Assembly (NCBI GenBank): GCA_964463165.1
Contig: CAYXBK010000014.1
Span: 1-64,000, forward strand
Length of the DNA stretch: 64,000 bases
DNA from: UBA7236 sp964463165
GTDB taxonomy: Bacteria > Bacteroidota > Bacteroidia > Chitinophagales > BACL12
Reading direction: 5' to 3'
Both the position numbers and the translations under genes were made by a program. How positions within the stretch are numbered: the stretch's first letter is position 1; each line of letters begins with the position of its first letter. The notes below the pieces were generated by a model. It did no database searches and was not told the origin of the DNA. It worked only from the letters and a program-made list of their open reading frames with translations. Below are positions 33,732-42,837 of this stretch, in pieces.

Positions 33732-33765
33732 CCCCCGCCGCGGCGGGGGGTAGGGGTGTGTTTAA
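33732..33765 (+). repeat. Hairpin-plus-tail repeat, copy D
   Basis: The perfect 18-base palindrome CCCCCGCCGCGGCGGGGG (33732-33749) is followed by tail GTAGGGGTGTGTTTAA. Same layout as copies A-C. Confidence 0.65.
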
Positions 33766-33857
33766 GATGAGTAGAAAGAAAAAAGTAAATTACTGTTTCC
33801 TATTTCTTGCGGCCTACACCAACCAATAAAAGAATAATTTTATTGATGAGGTAATTC

Positions 33858-35072
33858 TCACTCCTTCAACGCATCAAACGTATTTCTCGCAAAAATAAAA
33901 CAAGGCTCTGCACAATCGGTATGCGATGCAGATGCGGAAGGCTGATAGGTTGCAGTTGAAGTTGAGCCGTTTGCAACAAATGCATTTTGTGCATTGATCG
34001 CATTCTGATAATTCACTAATTCATCAGCCGTGCAATAATACATGATCATCGGAATAGTCGGTTTCCAGTTCGTGAGATCGTTTTGAATTAATGCAAGCCG
34101 AAACGGATTTTCCGGATTATTCATGAAATCATCCAGCACTTCGGGTTTAATAATGAGTTTCGGTACAGCTGGCATCGCATTGTCAATTTCCCATCCTTCA
34201 TGATAACCGTCAAATAATGCAGGCAAAGTCTGATCATACGGTGCAATTAAAAAATCAGACGGTGCATCATACATCTGATAAATTTCATTATAGGCAAACA
34301 TTAAATACGGCAAATAAAAAGGAGCTCCATACGGATCATCCTGTAAAACAAAATCCGTTTGTGCACCACTCATATCATATGGACCGCTCATCGGTGCACT
34401 TGCCGTAATTGTAAATTCATCCGCATGATTTTCCTGAATATCTTTTGTTGTTGCCATCGCCGCATGCCCGCCCTGCGAATAACCGAAAATAAATAACTGA
34501 TCGTTCAACTGAATTTGTTTTTCCGCACATAAATTTCTTGCTGCCCGCAAAATATCAACGCTCGCACTTGCTTCGGTTTTTGCATGACAGTAAGGATGTA
34601 ATCCAGGTGAATCGCCCATGCCGAGGTAATCAGGCAACGCAGCAACATACCCTCCGCATGCGTAAGCGATACCGATTAAAATTTCATAACTCTCACGTGA
34701 TGGTACATCATCACGCATCACAACTGTTCCATGATCATATAAACACAAAGGGAATTGAATTGTGTTATTTACAGGAATTACAATTGCTCCGGATGCCTGC
34801 ACTTCATGATCGTTTGCATCAATCGTTTTATACAATACTTTATAAATTTCTATTTCATAATCATTCGGATAGGACAATAATGCGGGATCATAAGCAGCAA
34901 GTGCAGAATCACTTTGCTCAATTGTGTAGTGATGCAATAATTCGTAAGAAATAATTTCTCCCCTGAACGCATCTGCAGCGGGAATTTCTTTATCAATTTC
35001 ACATGATTGAAAAAATCCTGCTGTCAGCAGAATAAAACATATGGAAAGAATGCATTGATTTTTCATGCGCAT
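33858..35072 (-). CDS. Alpha/beta-hydrolase (secretory-lipase-like) lipoprotein
   Basis: A 404-residue lipoprotein with signal peptide and lipobox (LLTAGFFQSCE) and an alpha/beta-hydrolase domain. Nucleophile elbow FGYSQGGHAAMA (Ser about residue 200) and PLCLYDHGTVV, YVAALPDYLGMGDS near the N-terminus; the acid and C-terminal His are likely in YYCTADELVNY and SASHTDCAEP. The arrangement resembles the secretory lipase (LIP) family and Bacteroidota prolyl-peptidase-like esterases. Probably a periplasmic or surface lipase/esterase. Start is ATG at 35072 or the second ATG at 35066. Cysteines near the C-terminus may form a disulphide. Confidence 0.87.
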   Translation of the reverse strand: MRMKNQCILSICFILLTAGFFQSCEIDKEIPAADAFRGEIISYELLHHYTIEQSDSALAAYDPALLSYPNDYEIEIYKVLYKTIDANDHEVQASGAIVIPVNNTIQFPLCLYDHGTVVMRDDVPSRESYEILIGIAYACGGYVAALPDYLGMGDSPGLHPYCHAKTEASASVDILRAARNLCAEKQIQLNDQLFIFGYSQGGHAAMATTKDIQENHADEFTITASAPMSGPYDMSGAQTDFVLQDDPYGAPFYLPYLMFAYNEIYQMYDAPSDFLIAPYDQTLPALFDGYHEGWEIDNAMPAVPKLIIKPEVLDDFMNNPENPFRLALIQNDLTNWKPTIPMIMYYCTADELVNYQNAINAQNAFVANGSTSTATYQPSASASHTDCAEPCFIFARNTFDALKE

Positions 35073-35257
35073 ACCGGGCGGTTTATCCTATAAAGATAAA
35101 ATTTCCCTTCAAAACCGGCTGGCAGACAAGGTGATTTGTCAGGTATAAACAAGCAGGAAAGCCACATTGTCGGGCTTGCCCGAATTTCATAGACAAACTG
35201 TCGTTTAAAGAACAGGAAATCGATGCAGTATGTTATTTGATTAACAGAAGCTGAATT

Positions 35258-37855
35258 ATGAAACTCGACAATTATACAATCAAATCGCAGGAGGCTGTTC
35301 AGCAGGCTCAGCAGATGGCCATGCAAATGGATCATCAGCAGATCACAAATGCACATCTCTTAAAATCATTATTGAATGAAGATGATGAAGTGATCGGTTA
35401 TCTCCTGAAAAAATTAAATGTAAATGTGAATTATCTCCAGCAAAAACTGGATGAGCAAATTCAGTCCCAGCCAAAAGTGAGTGGTGAGGGCGGTCAATAT
35501 ATTTCGCGTGAAGCAAATCTCGCCATGGCGAAAGCCAATAATTATTTAAAAGAATTCGGTGATGAATTTATTTCCGTTGAACATTTATTACTTGGCATAT
35601 TAGCAAGCAATGATGAAACAAGTAAATTATTAAAATCGCAGGGCGTTGGGGAAAAAGATTTAAAATCTGCAATTAAAGAATTGCGCAAAGGCTCAACCGT
35701 TAATTCGCAGTCTGCCGAAAATCAATTCAATGCTTTAAATAAATATGCGGTCAATTTAAATGAGCGTGCAAAATCCGGTAAACTCGATCCTGTAATTGGC
35801 CGTGATGAAGAGATCAGAAGAGTATTGCATATTTTATCCCGCCGTACAAAAAATAATCCGATACTTGTTGGTGATCCGGGTGTAGGTAAAACTGCAATTG
35901 CTGAAGGTATCGCACACAGGATTGTAAATGGAGATGTGCCGGAAAATCTCAAATCAAAAACAATATTCTCACTCGATATGGGAGCACTTATTGCCGGTGC
36001 AAAATATAAAGGCGAATTTGAAGAAAGATTAAAAGCAGTTGTAAAAGAAGTGATGCAAAGTGAAGGACAGATCATTTTATTTATTGATGAAATTCATACT
36101 CTCATCGGTGCCGGTGCAAGTGAAGGTGCGATGGATGCAGCGAATATTTTAAAACCTGCACTGGCCCGCGGTGAATTGCGTGCAATCGGTGCAACTACTT
36201 TAAATGAATATCAGAAATATTTTGAAAAGGATAAAGCGCTGGAAAGAAGATTTCAAAAAGTAATGGTGGATGAACCTTCAAATGAAGATTCAATTTCCAT
36301 TTTACGCGGATTAAAGGAACGCTACGAAAATCATCATAAAGTCCGCATTAAAGATGAAGCGATCATTGCAGCAGTAGAATTATCTTCAAGATATATTTCT
36401 GATCGCAAATTACCGGATAAAGCAATTGATTTAATTGACGAAGCCGCAGCGAAAATGCGTTTGGAAATGGATTCTGTTCCGGAAGAACTGGATAAAATTG
36501 AACGTGCTATCCGCCAGCTTGAAATTGAACGTGAAGCAATCAAACGCGAAAAAGATGAAAAGAAACTGGAAGAATTAAATAAAGAGATTGCAGACTTAAG
36601 TGAAGAAAGAAATGCCATTAAAGCTAAATGGCAGAAAGAAAAAGAAATGGTGGATAAACTGCAACAGGCGAAAATTGATATCGAACAATTTAAATTGCAG
36701 GCTGAGCAGGCAGAACGTGAAGGAGATTACGGCCGTGTGGCAGAATTGCGTTACGGAAAAATAAAAGAAGCAGAAAATAATCTTGCTACATTAGAAAAAG
36801 AATTAAAATCTTTGGATTCCACAAAAAGATTAATGAAAGAAGAAGTGGATGCGGAAGACATTGCGGAGATCGTTGCAAAATGGACCGGTATTCCGGTGAG
36901 TAAAATGCTGGAGAGCGATAAAATGAAATTATTGCGCCTCGAAACAGAATTACACAAAAGAGTTGTGGGGCAGGATGAAGCGATCATCGCCGTTGCAGAT
37001 GCGATCAGAAGATCGAGAGCAGGATTACAGGATGCAAAAAAACCAATTGGTTCATTTATTTTTCTCGGCACAACAGGTGTCGGAAAAACGGAACTTGCAA
37101 AAGCAATTTCAGAATTTTTATTTAATGATGAACATGCGATGACCCGCATTGATATGAGTGAATATCAGGAACGTCATAGTGTGAGCCGATTAATTGGTGC
37201 GCCTCCGGGATATGTGGGTTATGATGAAGGCGGACAATTAACCGAAGCGGTCAGGAGAAAACCATATTCCGTTATTTTATTGGATGAAATTGAAAAAGCA
37301 CATCCGGATGTATTTAATATTTTATTGCAGGTTTTGGATGATGGACGTTTAACGGATAATAAAGGCCGCACGGTTGATTTTAAAAATACGATCATCATCA
37401 TGACGAGCAATATCGGATCCTTATTAATTCAGGAGAGATTTGAAGGTGTGACCGAGCAAAATTTACTGGCAACTACCGAAACAACAAAAATTGAAGTAAT
37501 GGATTTATTGCGGAAAACAATTCGTCCTGAATTTTTAAACCGCATTGATGAAATTATTATGTTCAAACCGCTCATGCGATCAGAAATAAAAGGGATTGTT
37601 GAAATTCAATTAAATGGCTTGAAGAAAATGCTTGCAGAACGCGATATTCAAATTGAATTTACGGAGGAAGCAGTTGCATGGCTGGCGGAAGAGGGATTTG
37701 ATCCACAATTCGGTGCACGTCCTTTGAAACGTGTCATTCAAAAGGAGATCGTAAACGAATTATCGAAAAAAATTCTTGCCGGAGAAGTAAACAGCAATGA
37801 TCAGATTGTGGTGGATGAAATAAACGATGTTGTGATCTTTCGGAATAACGAATAA
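35258..37855 (+). CDS. clpB: ATP-dependent disaggregase ClpB
   Basis: An 865-residue hexameric AAA+ chaperone that works with DnaK to rescue aggregated proteins. Order: Clp N domain (1-145), AAA-1 with Walker A GDPGVGKTAIAEG at 205 and ILFIDEIHTLIGAG, the coiled-coil middle domain (about 400-520), and AAA-2 with GTTGVGKTELAKA, IGAPPGYVGYDEGG, VILLDEIEKAHPDV and the C-terminal FGARPLKRVIQKEI. Full length. No CIRCE-like or other heat-shock operator was recognised upstream. Confidence 0.97.
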   Translation: MKLDNYTIKSQEAVQQAQQMAMQMDHQQITNAHLLKSLLNEDDEVIGYLLKKLNVNVNYLQQKLDEQIQSQPKVSGEGGQYISREANLAMAKANNYLKEFGDEFISVEHLLLGILASNDETSKLLKSQGVGEKDLKSAIKELRKGSTVNSQSAENQFNALNKYAVNLNERAKSGKLDPVIGRDEEIRRVLHILSRRTKNNPILVGDPGVGKTAIAEGIAHRIVNGDVPENLKSKTIFSLDMGALIAGAKYKGEFEERLKAVVKEVMQSEGQIILFIDEIHTLIGAGASEGAMDAANILKPALARGELRAIGATTLNEYQKYFEKDKALERRFQKVMVDEPSNEDSISILRGLKERYENHHKVRIKDEAIIAAVELSSRYISDRKLPDKAIDLIDEAAAKMRLEMDSVPEELDKIERAIRQLEIEREAIKREKDEKKLEELNKEIADLSEERNAIKAKWQKEKEMVDKLQQAKIDIEQFKLQAEQAEREGDYGRVAELRYGKIKEAENNLATLEKELKSLDSTKRLMKEEVDAEDIAEIVAKWTGIPVSKMLESDKMKLLRLETELHKRVVGQDEAIIAVADAIRRSRAGLQDAKKPIGSFIFLGTTGVGKTELAKAISEFLFNDEHAMTRIDMSEYQERHSVSRLIGAPPGYVGYDEGGQLTEAVRRKPYSVILLDEIEKAHPDVFNILLQVLDDGRLTDNKGRTVDFKNTIIIMTSNIGSLLIQERFEGVTEQNLLATTETTKIEVMDLLRKTIRPEFLNRIDEIIMFKPLMRSEIKGIVEIQLNGLKKMLAERDIQIEFTEEAVAWLAEEGFDPQFGARPLKRVIQKEIVNELSKKILAGEVNSNDQIVVDEINDVVIFRNNE

Positions 37856-37865
37856 GATATACAGG

Positions 37866-38010
37866 GAGGCGCAGAGTCGCGGAGGTCTGTTTGCAATTGT
37901 GATTTTTAACTCATTTTTCCGGGATTTTGCTTTTCAATTTTTACATTCATCATTTTGGCAGAAGGTGAATTGCCAGTAATGATTCTCAGCGTCTCTGCGT
38001 CTCGCTGTTA
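37866..38010. repeat. Inverted pair of GCAGAG/CTCTGC-type repeats
   Basis: ggcgcagagtcgcggagg lies just after clpB and gcgtctctgcgtctcgctg lies at 37989-38008; the two are inverted copies. A third occurrence is gcgtctctgcg at 4924. The DNA between holds no gene. Confidence 0.55.
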
Positions 38011-38061
38011 TTATTTCGCATTTTTGAAAGATTGGCTCTTCCCATCTTCAAATTCCTTCCT

Positions 38062-38069
38062 TACATTTG
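38062..38069 (+). promoter_or_regulatory. -7 promoter box TACATTTG for the small membrane protein
   Basis: TAnnTTTG match 20 bases ahead of the ATG at 38089; predicted leader about 13 bases. Confidence 0.4.
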
Positions 38070-38088
38070 CACCACAAAACCGGAAACA

Positions 38089-38262
38089 ATGGAAAATACC
38101 CAAAAGCCAAAATACAAGATCAAAGTCAATATGAAATTTTTGATCCTCGGCCTCCTTTCTACTGCTGCATGCATTTGGATGGTCATTTTTATGAGCCAGT
38201 TCTTCTGGATCATGTTGCCTTTCGTATTTACGTTCCTGGCCTTATCTATCGACGCATTATAA
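38089..38262 (+). CDS. Small membrane protein, 57 aa
   Basis: A 57-residue protein: a charged N-terminal stretch (TQKPKYKIKVN) and two closely spaced hydrophobic helices (about residues 16-32 and 35-52) ending in FLALSIDAL. It has its own -7 box and its own terminator (38285-38309), which supports a real gene. No family recognised. The open frame starts earlier (38032), upstream of the promoter box, and that start is rejected. Confidence 0.7.
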   Translation: MENTQKPKYKIKVNMKFLILGLLSTAACIWMVIFMSQFFWIMLPFVFTFLALSIDAL

Positions 38263-38284
38263 TTTCAAATTTCAGATACTTACA

Positions 38285-38309
38285 GGGTGATGACGCAATG
38301 TCTTCACCC
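38285..38309 (+). terminator. Terminator of the small membrane protein gene
   Basis: Stem GGGTGATGAC (38285-38294) and GTCTTCACCC (38300-38309), one mismatch, loop of 5, followed by TTTTTTTATTTTT. It covers an upstream in-frame start of the next gene, which places that gene start at 38332. Confidence 0.85.
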
Positions 38310-38331
38310 TTTTTTTATTTTTAAGCTGCTT

Positions 38332-39621
38332 ATGAAACTCCTCCTTCCGCTTTTTCTGATCTGCGCCCAACTGGGGCAAGCACAGCCCGCACCCGATTGG
38401 TTTGTATATCCGGGCACACCTGTGGCGTCGAGATTCGACGATATATTTTTCGTAAATGATACTGTTGGATGGGCGGTGAACAGCGATGGCGACATTTTCA
38501 AAACAGTTGACGCTGCCATGCATTGGGATTTGCAGCACCATTCGGCAGATTATTTCCGTTCAGTAGAATTTTTTGATGATCAGCTTGGGTTCGTCGGATC
38601 ACTATACGGAAAAGTTTATAAGACCGTGAATGGGGGAGAAAACTGGTATCAGATCACCGATTCTTTACCAGGCAGTTTTGATGGAATCTGCGGTATGAGC
38701 AGGGCCGATGATTCAACAATTTATATCTGTGGTGTCTGGCATGGTCCGGCATATATTTTTAAAAGCACCGACCGTGGCCATAGCTGGGCAAGAATTGATA
38801 TGGATGGTTATGCTTATTCACTCGTGGATATCAGGTTTACCGACAGTGGGCATGGATTTGTAACGGGCCAGAGCAAAAACCTTTCGGAGGGCGGTATTAT
38901 TTTATATACGGAAAATGGGGGAGCGGACTGGGAAGTGAAAAAGCTGACGGGCCACCCGAATGATTATGTCTGGAAAATTCAATTTCTGAATGATACACTT
39001 GCTTTCGGTGCAATTGCAGATGTGGCCGGTGGATTTGAAACCCGGTTTTTAAAATCAACAGACGGCGGGATGAACTGGGATGTGAAAACAGTAAGCCCTG
39101 ATTATCATTATGTGGAGATGTGCGGATTTATAAATGCAGATACAGGATGGACAGGTGCCTATGATATTCTTGAAACGTTTGACGGCGGAGATACCTGGCA
39201 TGAAAATTCATTCGGCTATAATCTAGACCGGTTTTTTAAAGTGAACAACAATCTTGCATTTGCTTCGGGAGAAACAATTTATACTTATTCGGATACCAGT
39301 TATATCGTTCCGGTCGACACAACAGAAGATACATTGATTTCAAATTTAATTTCGCACCCGGATCAGGAACACATGATTTCGGGAGTATTGCCTAATCCGT
39401 CAGCAGATTTTATTTCCGTTCAGTACAGCATCTCCCGTTTTACAACTATTGATTTAGGCATTTTTGATATGGCGGGAAACTGCAGAAAAAAATTATATCA
39501 CGGAAAAATTAATGCAGGAAATTATGCTGCTGAATGGCACCATGATTTAGAACCCGGTGAATATATCGTTTGCATGCACAGCAACGAAGGATTGCGGTGG
39601 ATGAAATTTGTCGTATTCTGA
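38332..39621 (+). CDS. YCF48/photosystem-II-stability-like beta-propeller protein with T9SS tail
   Basis: A 429-residue exported protein. Signal peptide LLLPLFLICAQLGQAQ, then BNR/YCF48-type propeller repeats (IFFVNDTVGWAVNSDGDIFKT, GFVGSLYGKVYKTVNGGENW, YIFKSTDRGHSWARID, FLKSTDGGMNWDVKT) and a C-terminal T9SS sorting domain (ISGVLPNPSADFISVQYSI...LEPGEYIVCM). Propellers of this type occur as surface-exposed secreted proteins in Bacteroidota; function unknown. The start ATG at 38332 is downstream of a terminator. Confidence 0.88.
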   Translation: MKLLLPLFLICAQLGQAQPAPDWFVYPGTPVASRFDDIFFVNDTVGWAVNSDGDIFKTVDAAMHWDLQHHSADYFRSVEFFDDQLGFVGSLYGKVYKTVNGGENWYQITDSLPGSFDGICGMSRADDSTIYICGVWHGPAYIFKSTDRGHSWARIDMDGYAYSLVDIRFTDSGHGFVTGQSKNLSEGGIILYTENGGADWEVKKLTGHPNDYVWKIQFLNDTLAFGAIADVAGGFETRFLKSTDGGMNWDVKTVSPDYHYVEMCGFINADTGWTGAYDILETFDGGDTWHENSFGYNLDRFFKVNNNLAFASGETIYTYSDTSYIVPVDTTEDTLISNLISHPDQEHMISGVLPNPSADFISVQYSISRFTTIDLGIFDMAGNCRKKLYHGKINAGNYAAEWHHDLEPGEYIVCMHSNEGLRWMKFVVF

Positions 39622-39666
39622 TACAAATTAATTATTTGGTATTTTAGCAAATAATGAAACGTATAA

Positions 39667-40254
39667 ATGCTTCCACTTTTCAATTTTAATCCTGAAGTTA
39701 CACTTGGCGATATCATATCAGCCATTTCTGTGTTAATTGCCCTGACAGCTGTTTTAACAACTTTATGGTTTGAAAATAAGCGTCATAAAGATGTTGTATT
39801 TAAAGAGATATATCAACAGCTCGAACTGGCTTCTATTGATTTATTCAGATTTGAAAGTGCGAATAAGGATTTAGTAAGCCTGCTTTGGGAAACAAACAAT
39901 AAAAAGGAATTATCCACAGATTCTGCTGATTATTTTGTATTTACAGACTACGTTTGTCAGTATTTAAATTTATTTGAAATGGCAGTCCGTTTCAAAAATG
40001 AAAAGGTAATGCCCGATGATGTTTTTGGAAGCTGGATAACCTGGATTTATGAACTTTGCACTGCGCCGGGATTTAAAAAAATATGGACGCATTGCAAATA
40101 TAATTATATCAGCGACTTTAGAATTGTAATCAATACCGGAATTAAAATTTACGAAAAAGATTTACCCGCACAGGAAGCAAAAGAGGACTTCTTTCGCTTT
40201 ATGGCTGAAAAATATTCTTCAGAGACAATTTTAAATTGGTTTAAGACCGAGTAA
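39667..40254 (+). CDS. Membrane-anchored hypothetical protein
   Basis: A 195-residue protein with one N-terminal transmembrane helix (about residues 16-38, IISAISVLIALTAVLTTLWF) and a helical cytoplasmic part rich in aromatic residues (YQQLELASIDLFRFESAN, YVCQYLNLFEMAVRFKNEK, FGSWITWIYELC, FKKIWTHCKYN). It resembles the small membrane proteins with N-terminal helix and a helical C-terminal domain that occur next to acetyltransferases in Bacteroidota, but I recognise no family. It precedes the GNAT gene by 8 bases and is probably co-transcribed with it. Confidence 0.75.
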   Translation: MLPLFNFNPEVTLGDIISAISVLIALTAVLTTLWFENKRHKDVVFKEIYQQLELASIDLFRFESANKDLVSLLWETNNKKELSTDSADYFVFTDYVCQYLNLFEMAVRFKNEKVMPDDVFGSWITWIYELCTAPGFKKIWTHCKYNYISDFRIVINTGIKIYEKDLPAQEAKEDFFRFMAEKYSSETILNWFKTE

Positions 40255-40262
40255 TATATAAA

Positions 40263-40763
40263 ATGAACGAACCTGTTGATTTTATTTGGCTGAAAGATCC
40301 TGATTTCGTTGATGAAATAGTCCGATTATTTATTCATAATCTTGAGACATCCTATATTTCACATTCAGAAATATTAATCGGACGTTCGGAGGATGCAAAT
40401 AAATGGTCGGATAATCTTGAAGAATTACTCGAATCAGAAATCCGCAATATCTTCAGTGGAGCTGATGCAAGCCAGCGGCTTGCTGTTGCGATGTCAAATG
40501 GCTCCATCGATGGTGTTTGTATAATCCAGCAAATCCAGACACGAAAAAACAGGATTTGGGTGATTGAAGATATCATTATTAAAAAACAAGCCCGCTCTGC
40601 AGGAATAGGTTCGAGGTTTCTTGAATGGATCCAATCCGAAGCGAAGGAACTAACTGTAAATTATATGCTTTGCGAGTCCGGGATTTCAAATGAGCCGGCG
40701 CATCACTTTTTTGAAAAAAATGGATTTGATACGCTATCACTCACATTCATAAAAAAGCTGTAA
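40263..40763 (+). CDS. GNAT family N-acetyltransferase
   Basis: A 166-residue GNAT. The acetyl-CoA-binding motif A is RSAGIGSRFLEWIQSEAKE (with R-x-x-G-x-G partly kept as SAGIGS), preceded by WVIEDIIIKKQ, and the C-terminal NEPAHHFFEKNGFD is typical motif B. Substrate unknown. Coupled to the preceding membrane protein gene (8-base gap). Confidence 0.88.
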   Translation: MNEPVDFIWLKDPDFVDEIVRLFIHNLETSYISHSEILIGRSEDANKWSDNLEELLESEIRNIFSGADASQRLAVAMSNGSIDGVCIIQQIQTRKNRIWVIEDIIIKKQARSAGIGSRFLEWIQSEAKELTVNYMLCESGISNEPAHHFFEKNGFDTLSLTFIKKL

Positions 40764-40936
40764 ATCACCGGATGTGATGATATCGCAGATATATTTATGA
40801 AATACCTTGACTGCTGAAATTACAAACCTGTATTTATCTCCAGCACGTCCTTCTCCCCTAAATATTTGTTAATAATTCGCAAGCTCGTCGGATACCTCCT
40901 TTGATTCATTAATTTTACCCCCTCAAACAAGCTCGT

Positions 40937-42826
40937 ATGAATCTGAAACTCCTCAGACTGTTACCATGTGCACTCATATTTATCGGCTGTAATACAAAAA
41001 CAGAAAATCAAGATCAACAAACAAAGGACTCAACCATGCATATCATCGACCCGCATTCATTTGCAAAAACAAACGACGCAATTGTTACACATCTCAACTG
41101 GAACGCTGCAGTAGACTTTGATTCAAAAACAATTTCTGCAGAGGCCGAATGGACCATAGAAAATAAAACGAGTGCGGATAAGATCATTTTTGATACCCGT
41201 GATCTCTCGATCGAAAAAGTGATCCTCAACCATAAAAATGAAGTAAAATATAAATTGTTTGATACGCTTCCGGGGCAGCCCTATCTCGGACAAGCACTCG
41301 AAATTCCAATCACCCCGGATATAAAAACTGTTTCGATATTTTATAAAACTTCTCCATCAGCAGCAGCGCTGCAATGGTTAAATCCTGAGCAGACAAAAGA
41401 TAAAAAATTTCCGTTTTTATTTACACAATCGCAGGCAATTTTATGCCGCACATGGATACCGACGCAGGATGGCCCGGGTGTGCGGTTTACATTTGACGCG
41501 ACAGTGAAAGTGCCAGCAGGTATGCTTGCATTGATGAGTGCGGAAAATCCGCAATCAATTTCTGCAGATGGTATTTATCATTTCAAAATGGAGCAACCCA
41601 TCCCGTCTTATTTAATGAGTCTTGCTGCAGGTGATATTGCATTTAAATCAGTTGGTAAAGAAACAGGTGTTTATGCAGAACCTTCCTTTGTTGATTCCTG
41701 TGCAGAAGAATTAAGCGATATGCAGGCAATGCTGGAAAGTGCGGAAAAATTATATGGAAAATATCAATGGGGCAGGTATGATGTAATTGTGTTGCCACCC
41801 AGTTTCCCGTTTGGTGGTATGGAAAATCCGAGAATTACATTTGCTACACCGACGATTATTGCGGGTGATAAAAGTTTAGTGGCACTGGTTGCACATGAAC
41901 TTGCACACAGCTGGAGCGGTAATCTCGTAACGAATGCCACATGGAACGACTTCTGGCTCAATGAAGGATTTACCGTGTATTTCGAAAACAGAATAATGGA
42001 AGCGGTGTATGGAAAAGATTATGCAGACATGCTGAAAGTTTTGGAATACGAAAGCCTTGTCGAGACTGTAAATGAATTGGGAAAAGATGCGCCGGATACA
42101 CATTTGAAATTAAAGCTGGAAGGCCGTGATCCGGATGAAGGTGTTTCAGATATTGCATATAATAAAGGGGCTTATTTTTTACGCCTGCTTGAAAGTAAAG
42201 TAGGAAGAGATACATTTGATAAGTTCCTTGTAGATTATTTTTCGGTGAATGCATTTAAAGTAATGACTACAGATGCATTTATTATTTATCTCAATAAAAA
42301 TTTAATTGAACCGAATAAAGAAAAATATGCTGATGTAAATATTGATGAATGGATTTTCGGTCCGGGCATTCCCGCAAATTGCCCGAAAATTGTTTCAGTG
42401 CGGTTTGATCATGTAGATGCGGAAATAAAAAAATTTAATGAAGGTGCTGAAGCATCTGCCTTGCAAACATCGGCATGGAGCACGCACGAATGGTTGCGGT
42501 TTATTTATCAGTTACCTGAAACAATTTCTGTTGCAAAAATGAAAGAACTCGACAATGCATTTCATTTTACGGGAGCCGGAAATTGTGAAATTGCGGATGC
42601 ATGGTATGAACTCTGCGTGAAAAGAAATTATACAGATGCATATCCGGCAATGACAACATTTTTGAATTCTGTTGGAAGAAGAAAATTCCTCATCCCGTTG
42701 TATAAAGCAATGGTAAATACGGATCAGATTGATATGGCATTGAAAATTTACACTACAGCCAGGCCAACCTATCATTACGTTGCGCAAAATACGATGGATG
42801 AATTACTCGGATGGAAATCTGAATAA
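40937..42826 (+). CDS. M1 family aminopeptidase lipoprotein
   Basis: A 629-residue gluzincin. Lipoprotein signal (LPCALIFIGCNTK), N-terminal beta-saddle domain, GGMENPRITF (aminopeptidase substrate-binding exopeptidase motif) at about residue 295, zinc motif HELAH at 320-324 with downstream NEGFTVYFE supplying the third ligand, then a C-terminal ARM-like domain (Leuk-A4-hydro_C) at about 500-625. It matches the leukotriene-A4-hydrolase-like/aminopeptidase group that trims N-terminal residues. Probably periplasmic or surface-exposed. Confidence 0.94.
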   Translation: MNLKLLRLLPCALIFIGCNTKTENQDQQTKDSTMHIIDPHSFAKTNDAIVTHLNWNAAVDFDSKTISAEAEWTIENKTSADKIIFDTRDLSIEKVILNHKNEVKYKLFDTLPGQPYLGQALEIPITPDIKTVSIFYKTSPSAAALQWLNPEQTKDKKFPFLFTQSQAILCRTWIPTQDGPGVRFTFDATVKVPAGMLALMSAENPQSISADGIYHFKMEQPIPSYLMSLAAGDIAFKSVGKETGVYAEPSFVDSCAEELSDMQAMLESAEKLYGKYQWGRYDVIVLPPSFPFGGMENPRITFATPTIIAGDKSLVALVAHELAHSWSGNLVTNATWNDFWLNEGFTVYFENRIMEAVYGKDYADMLKVLEYESLVETVNELGKDAPDTHLKLKLEGRDPDEGVSDIAYNKGAYFLRLLESKVGRDTFDKFLVDYFSVNAFKVMTTDAFIIYLNKNLIEPNKEKYADVNIDEWIFGPGIPANCPKIVSVRFDHVDAEIKKFNEGAEASALQTSAWSTHEWLRFIYQLPETISVAKMKELDNAFHFTGAGNCEIADAWYELCVKRNYTDAYPAMTTFLNSVGRRKFLIPLYKAMVNTDQIDMALKIYTTARPTYHYVAQNTMDELLGWKSE

Positions 42827-42837
42827 GTTCGCTTGAT

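Larger units (their letters stand above)
33548..33857. repeat. Repeat-dense spacer
   Basis: No gene. It holds a CTGCC...GGCAG palindrome at 33559-33597, two direct copies of ctggcgcaa in 33625-33656 (also at 10209), and the hairpin-plus-tail element at 33732-33765. All three motifs recur in other spacers of the window. Confidence 0.6.

Noticed and set aside
36334..36618. Serine-rich minus-strand frame inside clpB
   Set aside because: Antisense of the conserved coiled-coil region; composition (S/I/F-rich) is typical of shadow frames of lysine/glutamate-rich genes.
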